7,602 nucleotides of DNA from Alphaproteobacteria bacterium. Its GTDB lineage: Bacteria > Pseudomonadota > Alphaproteobacteria > JAJFFI01. Location: positions 1-7,602 of the forward strand of contig JAJFFI010000037.1 of the NCBI GenBank assembly GCA_021776755.1. The letters run 5' to 3'. Under the pieces are notes generated by a model that saw nothing but the letters and a program-made list of their open reading frames with translations, had not been told where the DNA came from and did not search any database. Below, one piece after another: positions 1 to 6,674 of the stretch (its first letter is position 1; every line of letters starts with the position of its first letter). Position numbers and translations under genes: made by a program.

Positions 1-2
1 TG

Positions 3-515
3 CCGTTTCAGCATTATTTTGTCCGGGATAAATGTGCGCCGCCTGTCACTGGGATCGACTTCGACGGGCTTGAGGTGGCCCGGCCCAGTCCGGAACTGGT
101 GACAATACTGAAAGAAGGCATCGCCGCGATCATGATAGCTCCGTCGAACCCGTTCCTGAGCGTCGACCCGATCCTCGCCGTGCCCGGGTTGCGGGATTTG
201 CTCCAGGAAACCGGCGCACCGATTGTTGCGATTTCGCCCATTGTCGACGGCGCCGCCCTCAAGGGCCCGGCTGCAAAGATGATGCGCGAGTTGGGCCTGG
301 AGACCACCGCGCTCGGAATTGCAAGATACTACGCTGACCTGATCGATGGTCTGATTGTCGACGAGGCGGATGCCGGCCTTGCTTCCGCAATTGCCGAGAC
401 GGGGATCGAGGTGCGGACTGCGCCCACGGTGATGCGGACCCTGGAAGACCGCATAGACCTGGCCCGGGTCTCGCTCGAAATGGCGGCAAGCCTGCAGGGA
501 CGGCAGACCCAGTGA
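3..515 (+). CDS. cofD: CofD, phospho-acid transferase of F420 biosynthesis (C-terminal half, 5' truncated by window)
   Basis: The frame is open from base 3 to the TGA at 513-515, giving 170 residues with no start in the window. The first residues, PFQHYFVRDKC, match the conserved FQxYFVR segment of CofD. They are followed by the PSNPF motif and PIL.VPG, then ISPIVDGAALKGPAAKMM, all hallmarks of the CofD/FbiA family. CofD moves the phospho-acid part of a GDP-linked intermediate onto the deazaflavin Fo, releasing GMP and forming the F420-0 level precursor. The enzyme is cytosolic. Family members are usually a little over 300 residues, so roughly the N-terminal half lies upstream. An internal GTG at 75 would remove the FQHYFVR motif and is not the true start. 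The stop overlaps the start of cofC by 4 bases. The family assignment is very safe; which phospho-acid is transferred is not visible. Confidence 0.95.
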   Translation, partial: PFQHYFVRDKCAPPVTGIDFDGLEVARPSPELVTILKEGIAAIMIAPSNPFLSVDPILAVPGLRDLLQETGAPIVAISPIVDGAALKGPAAKMMRELGLETTALGIARYYADLIDGLIVDEADAGLASAIAETGIEVRTAPTVMRTLEDRIDLARVSLEMAASLQGRQTQ

Positions 516-1177
516 CCGACATTGTCATCCCGATCAAACCGCTCGCGGAGGCAAAGCAGCGCCTCGCTGGATTCCTCGGGCCGGCCTTGCGGGCAATGCT
601 CGTTCTCGCGATGCTCGAGGACCTGCTCGCGGCCCTCGCCGGTCTTGAGAATGACCGCCTTCTGCTGGTCGCAAGCGATGACGAGGTCTTCGACCTCGGC
701 ATGACCTATGGTGCCGAGCCGCTTCGGGAGCGCCATGCTCAGGGTTACAACGAAGCGGTGGCTGCCGCGTTCGAAACTCTTGGTGTTGGCTCCGCGATTG
801 CGGTGCTGCCGGGCGACCTGCCTCTGGCGGCACCCGCGGAGATCGCAATGCTGATTGCACCGGTCGCGACGGATGCGCGGTCGGTTCGGCTGGCACCGGC
901 GCGCGACGGCCGCGGTACGAACGGCCTGTTCCTGTCCGCCCCGGGTCTGATCCGTCCGAGCTTTGGCCCCGAAAGTTTCGCCCGGTATCAGCAAACGGCG
1001 CGCGTGGTGGGAATCGCGCCAGAGGTTCTGCGCGCGCCGACCCTCGCGCACGACATTGACACGCTTGACGATCTGCAGGATTTCGCCCGGATCGCGGCCT
1101 CCGGCACGACGCGCGATTTTCTCGGCAAACATGGCATTTGTCTCAACGCCACCTCGAACGACAGAGGCGCAGCATGA
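512..1177 (+). CDS. cofC: CofC, phospho-acid guanylyltransferase of F420 biosynthesis
   Basis: This 221-residue protein has the usual CofC/FbiD length. It makes the GDP-activated phospho-acid that CofD uses; known family members take 2-phospho-L-lactate, phosphoenolpyruvate or 3-phosphoglycerate with GTP. Visible motifs are the nucleotide-binding start IPIKPLAEAKQRL (residues 6-18), LPGDLPL (99-105, metal/nucleotide site), ARDGRGTNGL (130-139), FGPESF (151-156, phospho-acid side) and DIDTLDDL (181-188). The start is the GTG at 512, which overlaps the cofD stop as GTGA. A weak AGGGA at 496-500 lies 11 bases upstream, so translation is probably coupled to cofD. The end overlaps fbiC as ATGA. 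The family call is firm; substrate choice is open. Confidence 0.95.
   Translation: MTDIVIPIKPLAEAKQRLAGFLGPALRAMLVLAMLEDLLAALAGLENDRLLLVASDDEVFDLGMTYGAEPLRERHAQGYNEAVAAAFETLGVGSAIAVLPGDLPLAAPAEIAMLIAPVATDARSVRLAPARDGRGTNGLFLSAPGLIRPSFGPESFARYQQTARVVGIAPEVLRAPTLAHDIDTLDDLQDFARIAASGTTRDFLGKHGICLNATSNDRGAA
1163..1167 (+). promoter_or_regulatory. Ribosome binding site of fbiC
   Basis: AGAGG lies 6 bases before the ATG at 1174 and inside the cofC coding sequence. It favours that ATG over an in-frame TTG at 1138, which would add 12 non-conserved residues and a longer overlap with cofC. Confidence 0.7.
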
Positions 1178-3531
1178 GCCTCTCGATCCAGGAGCCAGGA
1201 ACGCCGGCCAGAGTTGACGCGGGCCGTGTTTCGTACCGCCTTCTGGACAGGTCTCTGTCCTCAATGATGGCGGAGGCGGCGGAATTGCGGGATGCCGGCC
1301 ACGGACGCCTGGTCACCTATTCGCGCAAGGTTTTCATACCGTTGACCCAGCTTTGCCGGGACGTCTGTCACTATTGCACTTTCGCCAAAGCCCCTCGAAA
1401 GCTCGACGCGGCGTATTTGAGTGCTGAGCAAGTGCTGGAGATCGCGCAGGCCGGCGCTGCGGCCGGCTGCAAGGAGGCGCTGTTCACGCTCGGCGACAAG
1501 CCTGAGTTGCGCTACGCCACGGCGCGCCAGTATCTCGCTGACCTCGGATACGAAAGCACCCTCGAATACCTCTGCGCGATGGCGTCGCTGGTCCATCGCG
1601 AAACCGGCCTTTTCCCGCATCTCAATCCCGGCGTGATGGCTCCCCACGAGATCGCGTCGCTTCGTCGTGTTTCCGTCTCGATGGGCCTGATGCTGGAAAG
1701 CGTATCCGAGCGGCTGTTGGTGCCTGGCGGCTGCCATCATGGCTCGCCCGACAAGGTCCCCGCCGTCCGTCTCGCGACGATCGGCGAAGCAGGGCGCCAG
1801 AAGGTCCCGTTCACCAGCGGCATCCTGATCGGCATCGGTGAAACCCGCCGTGAGCGGATCGACAGCTTGCTGGCGCTCCGCGATCTGCGCGAGCAGCATG
1901 GCCATCTGCAGGAAATCATCATCCAGAATTTTCGGGCGAAACCTGGAACCCGGATGTCGAGTGCGCCTGAGCCGGACCTTGCCGAGTTGCAATGGACGAT
2001 CGCCGTGGCCCGGATCCTCTTTGGCCCGGAGATGACGATCCAGGCCCCGCCAAACCTGTCATCCGGCGGCACAAGCGCGCTGATCGGGGCCGGCATCAAC
2101 GACTGGGGCGGCGTGTCTCCGGTGACGCCGGATCATGTCAATCCGGAAGCGGCGTGGCCGGGCCTCGACGATCTCGCCGAAGACACCGCGCAGAGTGGCA
2201 AACTTCTGGTCGAGCGGCTGGCCATCTATCCCGAGTTCGCCCGTGCCGACGAGGATTGGATTGATCTGTCGTTTCGATCTCCGGTCCTGCAGGCGGTCGA
2301 TGCGGACGGCCTGCCGCGGACCGACGGCTGGTCGCCGGGCGGTGTGGCGCTCGCGCTTCCAGCTATGGCTGCCACTCCAGGCTTCGTTGCGGATCGCTCA
2401 TTCGATCTCCTGTTGAACAAGGCCGCCAAGGGCGCTGATCTGGTGGAGGCGGAGGTCTTCAGGCTTTTGGCGGCGCGCGATGGCGAGGTTGGCGAGGTCG
2501 CCGACGCGGCCGATGCTCTCCGCCTGAATGTGAATGGCGATGCGGTGTCCTACGTCGTTACGCGGAATATCAACTACACCAACATTTGCTACTTTAAATG
2601 CCGGTTTTGCGCGTTCTCGAAAGGCAAAACCCACGAGCATTTGCGCGGCAAGCCCTATGATCTGGCGCTTGAGGAAATCGTCCGGCGGGCAGCGGAAGCC
2701 TGGGACCGGGGTGCGGTCGAAGTGTGTCTGCAGGGGGGCATTCACCCCGACTATACCGGCCAGACCTACCTCGACATTCTGACTGCAATCAAATCGGAAT
2801 GTCCCGGGCTACATGTCCATGCCTTCTCGCCGCTCGAAATCCATCAGGGGGCACAGACGCTTGGGCTCTCGATTTCGGAGTTCCTGAGCCGCCTGCAGGC
2901 TGCCGGTCTCGGCAGTCTGCCGGGCACGGCTGCCGAAATTCTCGATGATGAAGTGCGCGCGGACCTTTGTCCGGACAAACTCAATACCGCTGAATGGTTT
3001 GCCGTGGTCGACGCCGCCCACCGGCTCGGCCTGAAGACAACCGCGACCATGATGTTCGGTCATATCGACAAACCGGTTCACTGGGCCCATCACCTTTTGC
3101 GACTGCGCGAACAGCAGCTGCGCACCCAAGGGTTCACCGAATTTGTACCATTGCCCTTTGTGCATATGGAGGCGCCGATCTACCTGAAGGGCGACGCCCG
3201 GCGCGGGCCGACCTGGCGCGAGACCCTGCTCGTGCACGCCGTGGCGCGGTTGGCGCTTCATCCGCACATCCCCAATATCCAGACTTCCTGGGTGAAGCTG
3301 GGTGCGGACGGCACGGCGGCCTGTCTTGGTGCTGGCGCCAACGACCTCGGCGGCACTTTGATGGACGAGAGCATCACCCGGGCGGCAGGCGCCGGGCATG
3401 GCCAGGAGATGACGCCTGCTGCCATGGAACGGCTTCTGGACCGGCTTGGCCGGCCCTCACGACAGCGCACCACGCTCTATGGCGAGGCTCCGGAAGAGCG
3501 CAGCGCCGCCTCATTCGCGCATTTGCCGTAA
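1174..3531 (+). CDS. fbiC: FbiC, bifunctional Fo synthase (fused CofG-CofH radical SAM)
   Basis: This 785-residue fused radical-SAM enzyme makes the deazaflavin chromophore Fo from tyrosine and 5-amino-6-ribitylamino-uracil. The N-terminal CofG half (about residues 45-360) has the iron-sulfur motif CRDVCHYC, with Cys 61, 65 and 68, plus the CofG-typical GDKPE. The C-terminal CofH half (about 405-770) starts with RNINYTNICYFKCRFC, with Cys 472, 476 and 479, followed by LQGGIHP, HAFSPLEI and, near the end, IQTSWVKLG. Both cysteine triplets are intact, so both half-reactions should work. The CofG-CofH order is that of actinobacterial FbiC; archaea and cyanobacteria usually have two separate proteins. 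It is shorter than mycobacterial FbiC (about 850 residues), mainly at the ends and linker. The start is the ATG at 1174, overlapping the cofC stop by 4 bases and preceded by AGAGG. Confidence 0.96.
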   Translation: MSLSIQEPGTPARVDAGRVSYRLLDRSLSSMMAEAAELRDAGHGRLVTYSRKVFIPLTQLCRDVCHYCTFAKAPRKLDAAYLSAEQVLEIAQAGAAAGCKEALFTLGDKPELRYATARQYLADLGYESTLEYLCAMASLVHRETGLFPHLNPGVMAPHEIASLRRVSVSMGLMLESVSERLLVPGGCHHGSPDKVPAVRLATIGEAGRQKVPFTSGILIGIGETRRERIDSLLALRDLREQHGHLQEIIIQNFRAKPGTRMSSAPEPDLAELQWTIAVARILFGPEMTIQAPPNLSSGGTSALIGAGINDWGGVSPVTPDHVNPEAAWPGLDDLAEDTAQSGKLLVERLAIYPEFARADEDWIDLSFRSPVLQAVDADGLPRTDGWSPGGVALALPAMAATPGFVADRSFDLLLNKAAKGADLVEAEVFRLLAARDGEVGEVADAADALRLNVNGDAVSYVVTRNINYTNICYFKCRFCAFSKGKTHEHLRGKPYDLALEEIVRRAAEAWDRGAVEVCLQGGIHPDYTGQTYLDILTAIKSECPGLHVHAFSPLEIHQGAQTLGLSISEFLSRLQAAGLGSLPGTAAEILDDEVRADLCPDKLNTAEWFAVVDAAHRLGLKTTATMMFGHIDKPVHWAHHLLRLREQQLRTQGFTEFVPLPFVHMEAPIYLKGDARRGPTWRETLLVHAVARLALHPHIPNIQTSWVKLGADGTAACLGAGANDLGGTLMDESITRAAGAGHGQEMTPAAMERLLDRLGRPSRQRTTLYGEAPEERSAASFAHLP

Positions 3532-3533
3532 AG

Positions 3534-3545
3534 CCGGAATTCCGG
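3534..3545. repeat. Perfect 12-base palindrome CCGGAATTCCGG
   Basis: The sequence equals its own reverse complement and starts 3 bases after the fbiC stop codon. It has no loop and the symmetry does not extend beyond 12 bases. It could be a dimeric-regulator half-site pair or simply chance in GC-rich DNA. It does not look like a terminator because no T run follows. Confidence 0.4.
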
Positions 3546-3683
3546 TCGAGGCGACTCGGTTCCGGCGTTGCAGCGGGTTGCGCTTTCAGACAATCAGACA
3601 TCGTCAGGCAAGACTTCCGGGTTGGACTCCCTACACTTCGGGCACATTCGCCGGTCTGGAAACCAGCCGCGTACGTCCTTTGT

Positions 3684-3688
3684 GGAGG
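3684..3688 (+). promoter_or_regulatory. Ribosome binding site of the LLM oxidoreductase
   Basis: GGAGG lies 8 bases before the ATG at 3697. This strong site decides that start over the in-frame TTG at 3568. Confidence 0.8.
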
Positions 3689-3696
3689 CCCTGCAG

Positions 3697-4782
3697 ATGC
3701 CGAAGTTCACCCCCGGTGTGGGGATCGTGTTCAAGTCCTACGAGCCTCTCGACGAGATGATGGCCTATGCGGCCATGGCCGAAAAAGTGGGCCTTACCGG
3801 CGGCATGTGGATCGCCGAGGGCTATCACTGGTTCCGCAACTACGGGAAGGAATCCCGCGGCGCGTTCGTAACACTCAGTGCCTGCGTGGCGGCCACCAAG
3901 ACGATCCCCATCGGTCTTGGCATCACGACGCCCTACATCCGGCATCCCACGATCATCGCAGCCGAGGCGGCGGCGCTCGACGAATACAGCAATCACCGGT
4001 TCACGCTCGGGCTGGGCGTGGGGGCGGTCGGCGTGCGGTATCTCGAAACCGATCTCGAGGCCCAGAAGCCGGTGCCCGTGCACCGCGAGGCGATCGAGGT
4101 CATTCGTGGCGTCCTGTCTGGCGAGGCGTTTTCGTTCGAGGGCGAGATTTTCAAGGCTGAGGTGCCGGCTGTTGCCCCGGGAATCATGCGACATCGTCCT
4201 GACCTGCCGGTCTATATCGGCGCGACCGGCAAGTTCATGAATTTGCTGGCCGGACGGGTCGCTGACGGCTTGCTGCTGCCCGGGTTGGTTTCGTCTGGTT
4301 TCGTGCGCGGCGCCAGGGAACGCCTGCACAAAGGATTCGAAAAGGCCGGGCGCACGCCCGCTGAGCCTTTCCCCCTCGGCGGCGTCGTGCTGGCCGCCGT
4401 CTCCAAAGACGGCGACAAGGCGCGCGAAGCCACGCGCGGGCCGACCGCGACCTACGTGGTCAACAAGGTCAAGAACATCCAGAACGACGAAATCCTGACC
4501 AGTTCCGGTGTCGGGGAGGAGTTGCTCGGCCCCATGCGCGACGCTGTCCGCGCCGGCGAGCAGGACCTCACAAGCATGGTGACGGATGACTTCATGCGCG
4601 GGTTCAACGTCGTTTCCGGCACACCGGACGAATGTGTCCCGATCCTGCAGGACCTCATCGACGCTGGCATGAACCTGCCGCTGATGGAGGTCGTCGGACC
4701 GGACGCCGAAGCCAACCTCGAGAGCGTCCGGCTGCTCGGTGAGGAAGTCCTTCCGAAACTGAAACTGGGCGCGCCGTCGTGA
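3697..4782 (+). CDS. LLM-class (luciferase-like) oxidoreductase, probable F420-dependent enzyme
   Basis: This 361-residue protein has the length and pattern of the bacterial-luciferase-like TIM-barrel family, in the subgroup resembling F420-dependent methylenetetrahydromethanopterin reductase. Visible landmarks are the first strand GVGIVF (residues 7-12), WIAEGYHW (38-45), GLGITTPYIRHP (73-84, a very typical LLM segment), FTLGLGVG (102-109), PVYIGATG (171-178), ADGLLL (189-194) and the C-terminal SGTPDECVPILQDL (307-320). Members use either reduced F420 or reduced FMN to act on varied organic substrates. The placement directly after an F420 synthesis block makes F420 the better guess, but the cofactor cannot be read from sequence alone. 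The start is the ATG at 3697 behind GGAGG. Its stop overlaps the next start as GTGA, so it is co-translated with the ketopantoate-reductase-like gene. Substrate unknown. Confidence 0.88.
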   Translation: MPKFTPGVGIVFKSYEPLDEMMAYAAMAEKVGLTGGMWIAEGYHWFRNYGKESRGAFVTLSACVAATKTIPIGLGITTPYIRHPTIIAAEAAALDEYSNHRFTLGLGVGAVGVRYLETDLEAQKPVPVHREAIEVIRGVLSGEAFSFEGEIFKAEVPAVAPGIMRHRPDLPVYIGATGKFMNLLAGRVADGLLLPGLVSSGFVRGARERLHKGFEKAGRTPAEPFPLGGVVLAAVSKDGDKAREATRGPTATYVVNKVKNIQNDEILTSSGVGEELLGPMRDAVRAGEQDLTSMVTDDFMRGFNVVSGTPDECVPILQDLIDAGMNLPLMEVVGPDAEANLESVRLLGEEVLPKLKLGAPS

Positions 4783-5723
4783 AATTCGTCATTCTCGGCG
4801 CTGGAGCGATGGGGTCGTTGTTCGGCGGTTACCTCGCATCCGCCGGTGAAGACGTCACCCTGGTCGACGTCAACCAGAAGCATATTGATGCGATCAGGAA
4901 GGACGGGTTGAAACTCGACCGGGGCAATGGGCCGGAGACTGTCGAGATCAAGGCGACCACCGAGCCCGGAACGGTTGCTCCGGCCGATCTGGTCATCCTG
5001 TTCTGCAAGTACCTGAAGACCGACGAGGCGCTCGCGGCGGCCAAACCCTACCTGACCTCCTCGACCTACATCTGGACCCTGCAGAACGGCATCGGCAACA
5101 TCGACATCATGCAAAACCATGCGGCCGACAGCAGGCTCGTGAAGGGCCTGACATCTGCCACCGGCATTATCCAGGGGCTCGGGTCGGTATCGACTAATTT
5201 CAAGGGCGAAACCGAAACCTACTACCGGGCATTCGACGGCAAGAGCCACGATATCCTCGACGAAGCAGCGCGCATCCTCACGACGGCCGGACTGCCGACC
5301 CATGACGCGCCCGACATCGACTACCGCATCTGGCGGAAACTGATCATCAACACAACGCTCACCGTGCTGGCCGGCGCCATGAATACGAAGATTGGCGCGG
5401 TGTACTTCAACGAGCCCGGCAAGACGCTCTGCCACGCAATCGTCGACGAAGTGGTCGCGGTCGCCCAGGCCGCGGGAGTGCCGCTGGAGCTCGACGATGC
5501 GCGTGCCTATCTTGACCAGCTCGCAAACGCGGCCGTCGAACATATCGGATCGACAACGGTATCGCTGCAGTTGCATGAGCGCACCGAGATCGATGCGATG
5601 TGCGGCGCCGTCGTGCGCGAAGGGCGGAAGCGCAACATCCCGACACCGGTCAACGAAACCGTCACCCGCATCATCAAATTGATCGAGCAGACCGCCGATG
5701 TTCGACTGAGCCCGGCGATCTAG
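4779..5723 (+). CDS. Ketopantoate reductase (PanE/ApbA) family 2-oxoacid dehydrogenase
   Basis: This 314-residue protein has the normal length of the family. It opens with a Rossmann dinucleotide loop GAGAMGS (residues 7-13). LQNGIGN (101-107), WRKLIIN with Lys187 and Asn191 (counterparts of the catalytic Lys and first Asn of E. coli PanE), Ser258 and RTEIDAMCGAVVREG with Glu270 (catalytic acid region) are all present. The family reduces 2-oxo acids or oxidises 2-hydroxy acids with NADP(H). The second Asn of the PanE motif KLxxNxxxN is Thr195 here, and the following stretch is TVLAGAMN, so the substrate may not be ketopantoate. The start is GTG at 4779, overlapping the upstream stop by 4 bases. 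No clear ribosome binding site precedes it, which points to translational coupling. The operon context suggests a catabolic role rather than pantothenate synthesis; no panB or panC is nearby. Confidence 0.88.
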   Translation: MKFVILGAGAMGSLFGGYLASAGEDVTLVDVNQKHIDAIRKDGLKLDRGNGPETVEIKATTEPGTVAPADLVILFCKYLKTDEALAAAKPYLTSSTYIWTLQNGIGNIDIMQNHAADSRLVKGLTSATGIIQGLGSVSTNFKGETETYYRAFDGKSHDILDEAARILTTAGLPTHDAPDIDYRIWRKLIINTTLTVLAGAMNTKIGAVYFNEPGKTLCHAIVDEVVAVAQAAGVPLELDDARAYLDQLANAAVEHIGSTTVSLQLHERTEIDAMCGAVVREGRKRNIPTPVNETVTRIIKLIEQTADVRLSPAI

Positions 5724-5726
5724 GAG
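5722..5726 (+). promoter_or_regulatory. Ribosome binding site of the FAH-family gene
   Basis: AGGAG overlaps the stop codon of the upstream gene and lies 10 bases before the ATG at 5737. The start follows an A-rich stretch, GAAAAAATG. Confidence 0.75.
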
Positions 5727-5736
5727 ACGCGAAAAA

Positions 5737-6657
5737 ATGAAACTGGCAAGCTTCATTCTGCCCGGTGGGGACAAGCGCACGATCGGCGTGGTGCTGGAGA
5801 AGGGACTCCTCGACCTGTGCGCGGCCAGCGACGGCGCGCTGCCGGACGACATGCGCAGCTTTCTCGAAATGGGCGAGCCGGCCATGGAGAAAGCCCGGGC
5901 GCTGGCGGACACACCACCCGCCGGAGCCAATATCCATGCCGCCGGAGACATCGAACTGCTGGCGCCGGTTCCGCGGCCCGGCAAAATCCTGCACACCGCC
6001 TGCAACTTCGGCGAACACTTAAGCGAACTAACCACCTGGTCCGCGCCCGAATGGCAGGAGCACGACTGGGGTACGTTCCATTTCGAGCATCCCACCGGAT
6101 TCCTGCAGGCCCCGTCCTGCATTATCGGCACGGGGGCCACGGTCGTGCGCCCGGCGTTCACAAAGCAGCTCGACCACGAGGTCGAACTCGGCATCGTGAT
6201 CGGCAAGACCGCCAAGCGCGTCTCACAGGATGAGGCGCTCACCTACGTCGCCGGCTACACGGTCTTCAACGATGTCTCAGCCCGCGATATCCAGGCCCGC
6301 GAACACGCCAACAAGGTGATCCTTCTCGGCAAGAGCTTCGACACCTCCTGTCCGCTGGGCCCCTATCTCGTCACGACCGACGAGATCCCCGATCCGACGA
6401 TCCTGGACATGGAAATGCGCGTCAACGGCAAGGTCCACCAGAAGGCTAAAACCGGCGACATGATCTACAAGCCCGACCAGCTTGTGGCCTGGTGGTCGAA
6501 CCTCACACTCGAGCCCGGCGACCTGATCACCAGCGGGTCGCCGCCGGGGGTCATCGCCGGAATGAAGAACCCGGTCTGGCTCGACGAAGGCGACGTGATG
6601 GAGGCCGAAATCGAGGGTCTCGGCGTTCTGATGAACCCCATTTCAGTCGAAAACTAG
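5737..6657 (+). CDS. Fumarylacetoacetate hydrolase (FAH) family protein
   Basis: This 306-residue protein has an N-terminal small domain (about 1-75) and a C-terminal FAH catalytic domain (about 80-303). Metal ligands are visible as Glu148 and Glu150 in LDHEVELGIVIG and Asp179 in NDVSARDIQ. Arg183, Gln186 and Lys199 (in GKSFD) fall at the spacing of Arg237, Gln240 and Lys253 in mammalian FAH. The lid segment CNFGEHLSE gives His94 and Glu97, the usual catalytic His region. LITSGSPPGV (264-273) is the family's conserved late loop. Members hydrolyse or decarboxylate 1,3-dioxo or 2-oxo acids such as acylpyruvates, or hydrate 2-oxoalkenoates, using Mg or Mn. The stretch between His94 and GFLQAP (121-126) looks about ten residues longer than usual and is Trp-rich. 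It is 13 bases downstream of the reductase gene, hence the same operon. Exact reaction unknown. Confidence 0.9.
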   Translation: MKLASFILPGGDKRTIGVVLEKGLLDLCAASDGALPDDMRSFLEMGEPAMEKARALADTPPAGANIHAAGDIELLAPVPRPGKILHTACNFGEHLSELTTWSAPEWQEHDWGTFHFEHPTGFLQAPSCIIGTGATVVRPAFTKQLDHEVELGIVIGKTAKRVSQDEALTYVAGYTVFNDVSARDIQAREHANKVILLGKSFDTSCPLGPYLVTTDEIPDPTILDMEMRVNGKVHQKAKTGDMIYKPDQLVAWWSNLTLEPGDLITSGSPPGVIAGMKNPVWLDEGDVMEAEIEGLGVLMNPISVEN

Positions 6658-6674
6658 ACGGAGCGCCGGATCCC

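Larger units (their letters stand above)
3532..3696 (+). other. 165-base intergenic gap between F420 block and catabolic-type block
   Basis: This is the only gap of any size; all other junctions are overlaps or under 20 bases. It separates fbiC from the LLM oxidoreductase and is a plausible site for a promoter serving the downstream genes. A TACACT at 3632-3637 resembles a -10 element, but no good -35 sits at the right spacing. There is no GC stem followed by a T run, so an intrinsic terminator is not supported and read-through from fbiC remains possible. The downstream reading frame stays open back to a TTG at 3568, but that extension is not typical of the family and has no clear ribosome binding site. 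Confidence 0.5.

Noticed and set aside
1138..1173. Upstream TTG start for fbiC
   Set aside because: It adds 12 Arg/Gln-rich residues and deepens the overlap with cofC. The ATG at 1174 forms the standard ATGA overlap and has AGAGG 6 bases upstream.
329..1264. 311-codon open frame on the minus strand opposite cofD/cofC
   Set aside because: It is antisense to two well-supported genes, its translation is Arg-rich and of low information, and no motif was recognised.
3534..3545. Palindrome as an intrinsic terminator of the F420 block
   Set aside because: It has no loop and no following T run, so the stem cannot form a usual rho-independent terminator.
3568..3696. N-terminal extension of the LLM oxidoreductase from a TTG
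   Set aside because: The extension of 43 residues is not family-like and no ribosome binding site precedes it. The ATG at 3697 has GGAGG at proper spacing and begins just before the conserved first strand.
2994..4160. 388-codon plus-strand frame bridging the end of fbiC, the gap and the start of the LLM gene
   Set aside because: It is an out-of-frame shadow: Arg/Gly/Ala-rich, no domain, and it overlaps two genes with strong family motifs in other frames.
4452..6242. 596-codon open frame on the minus strand opposite three genes
   Set aside because: It lies antisense to the LLM, reductase and FAH genes, all with clear family motifs on the plus strand. Its translation has no recognisable domain. 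Long antisense open frames are expected in DNA with high GC at third codon positions.
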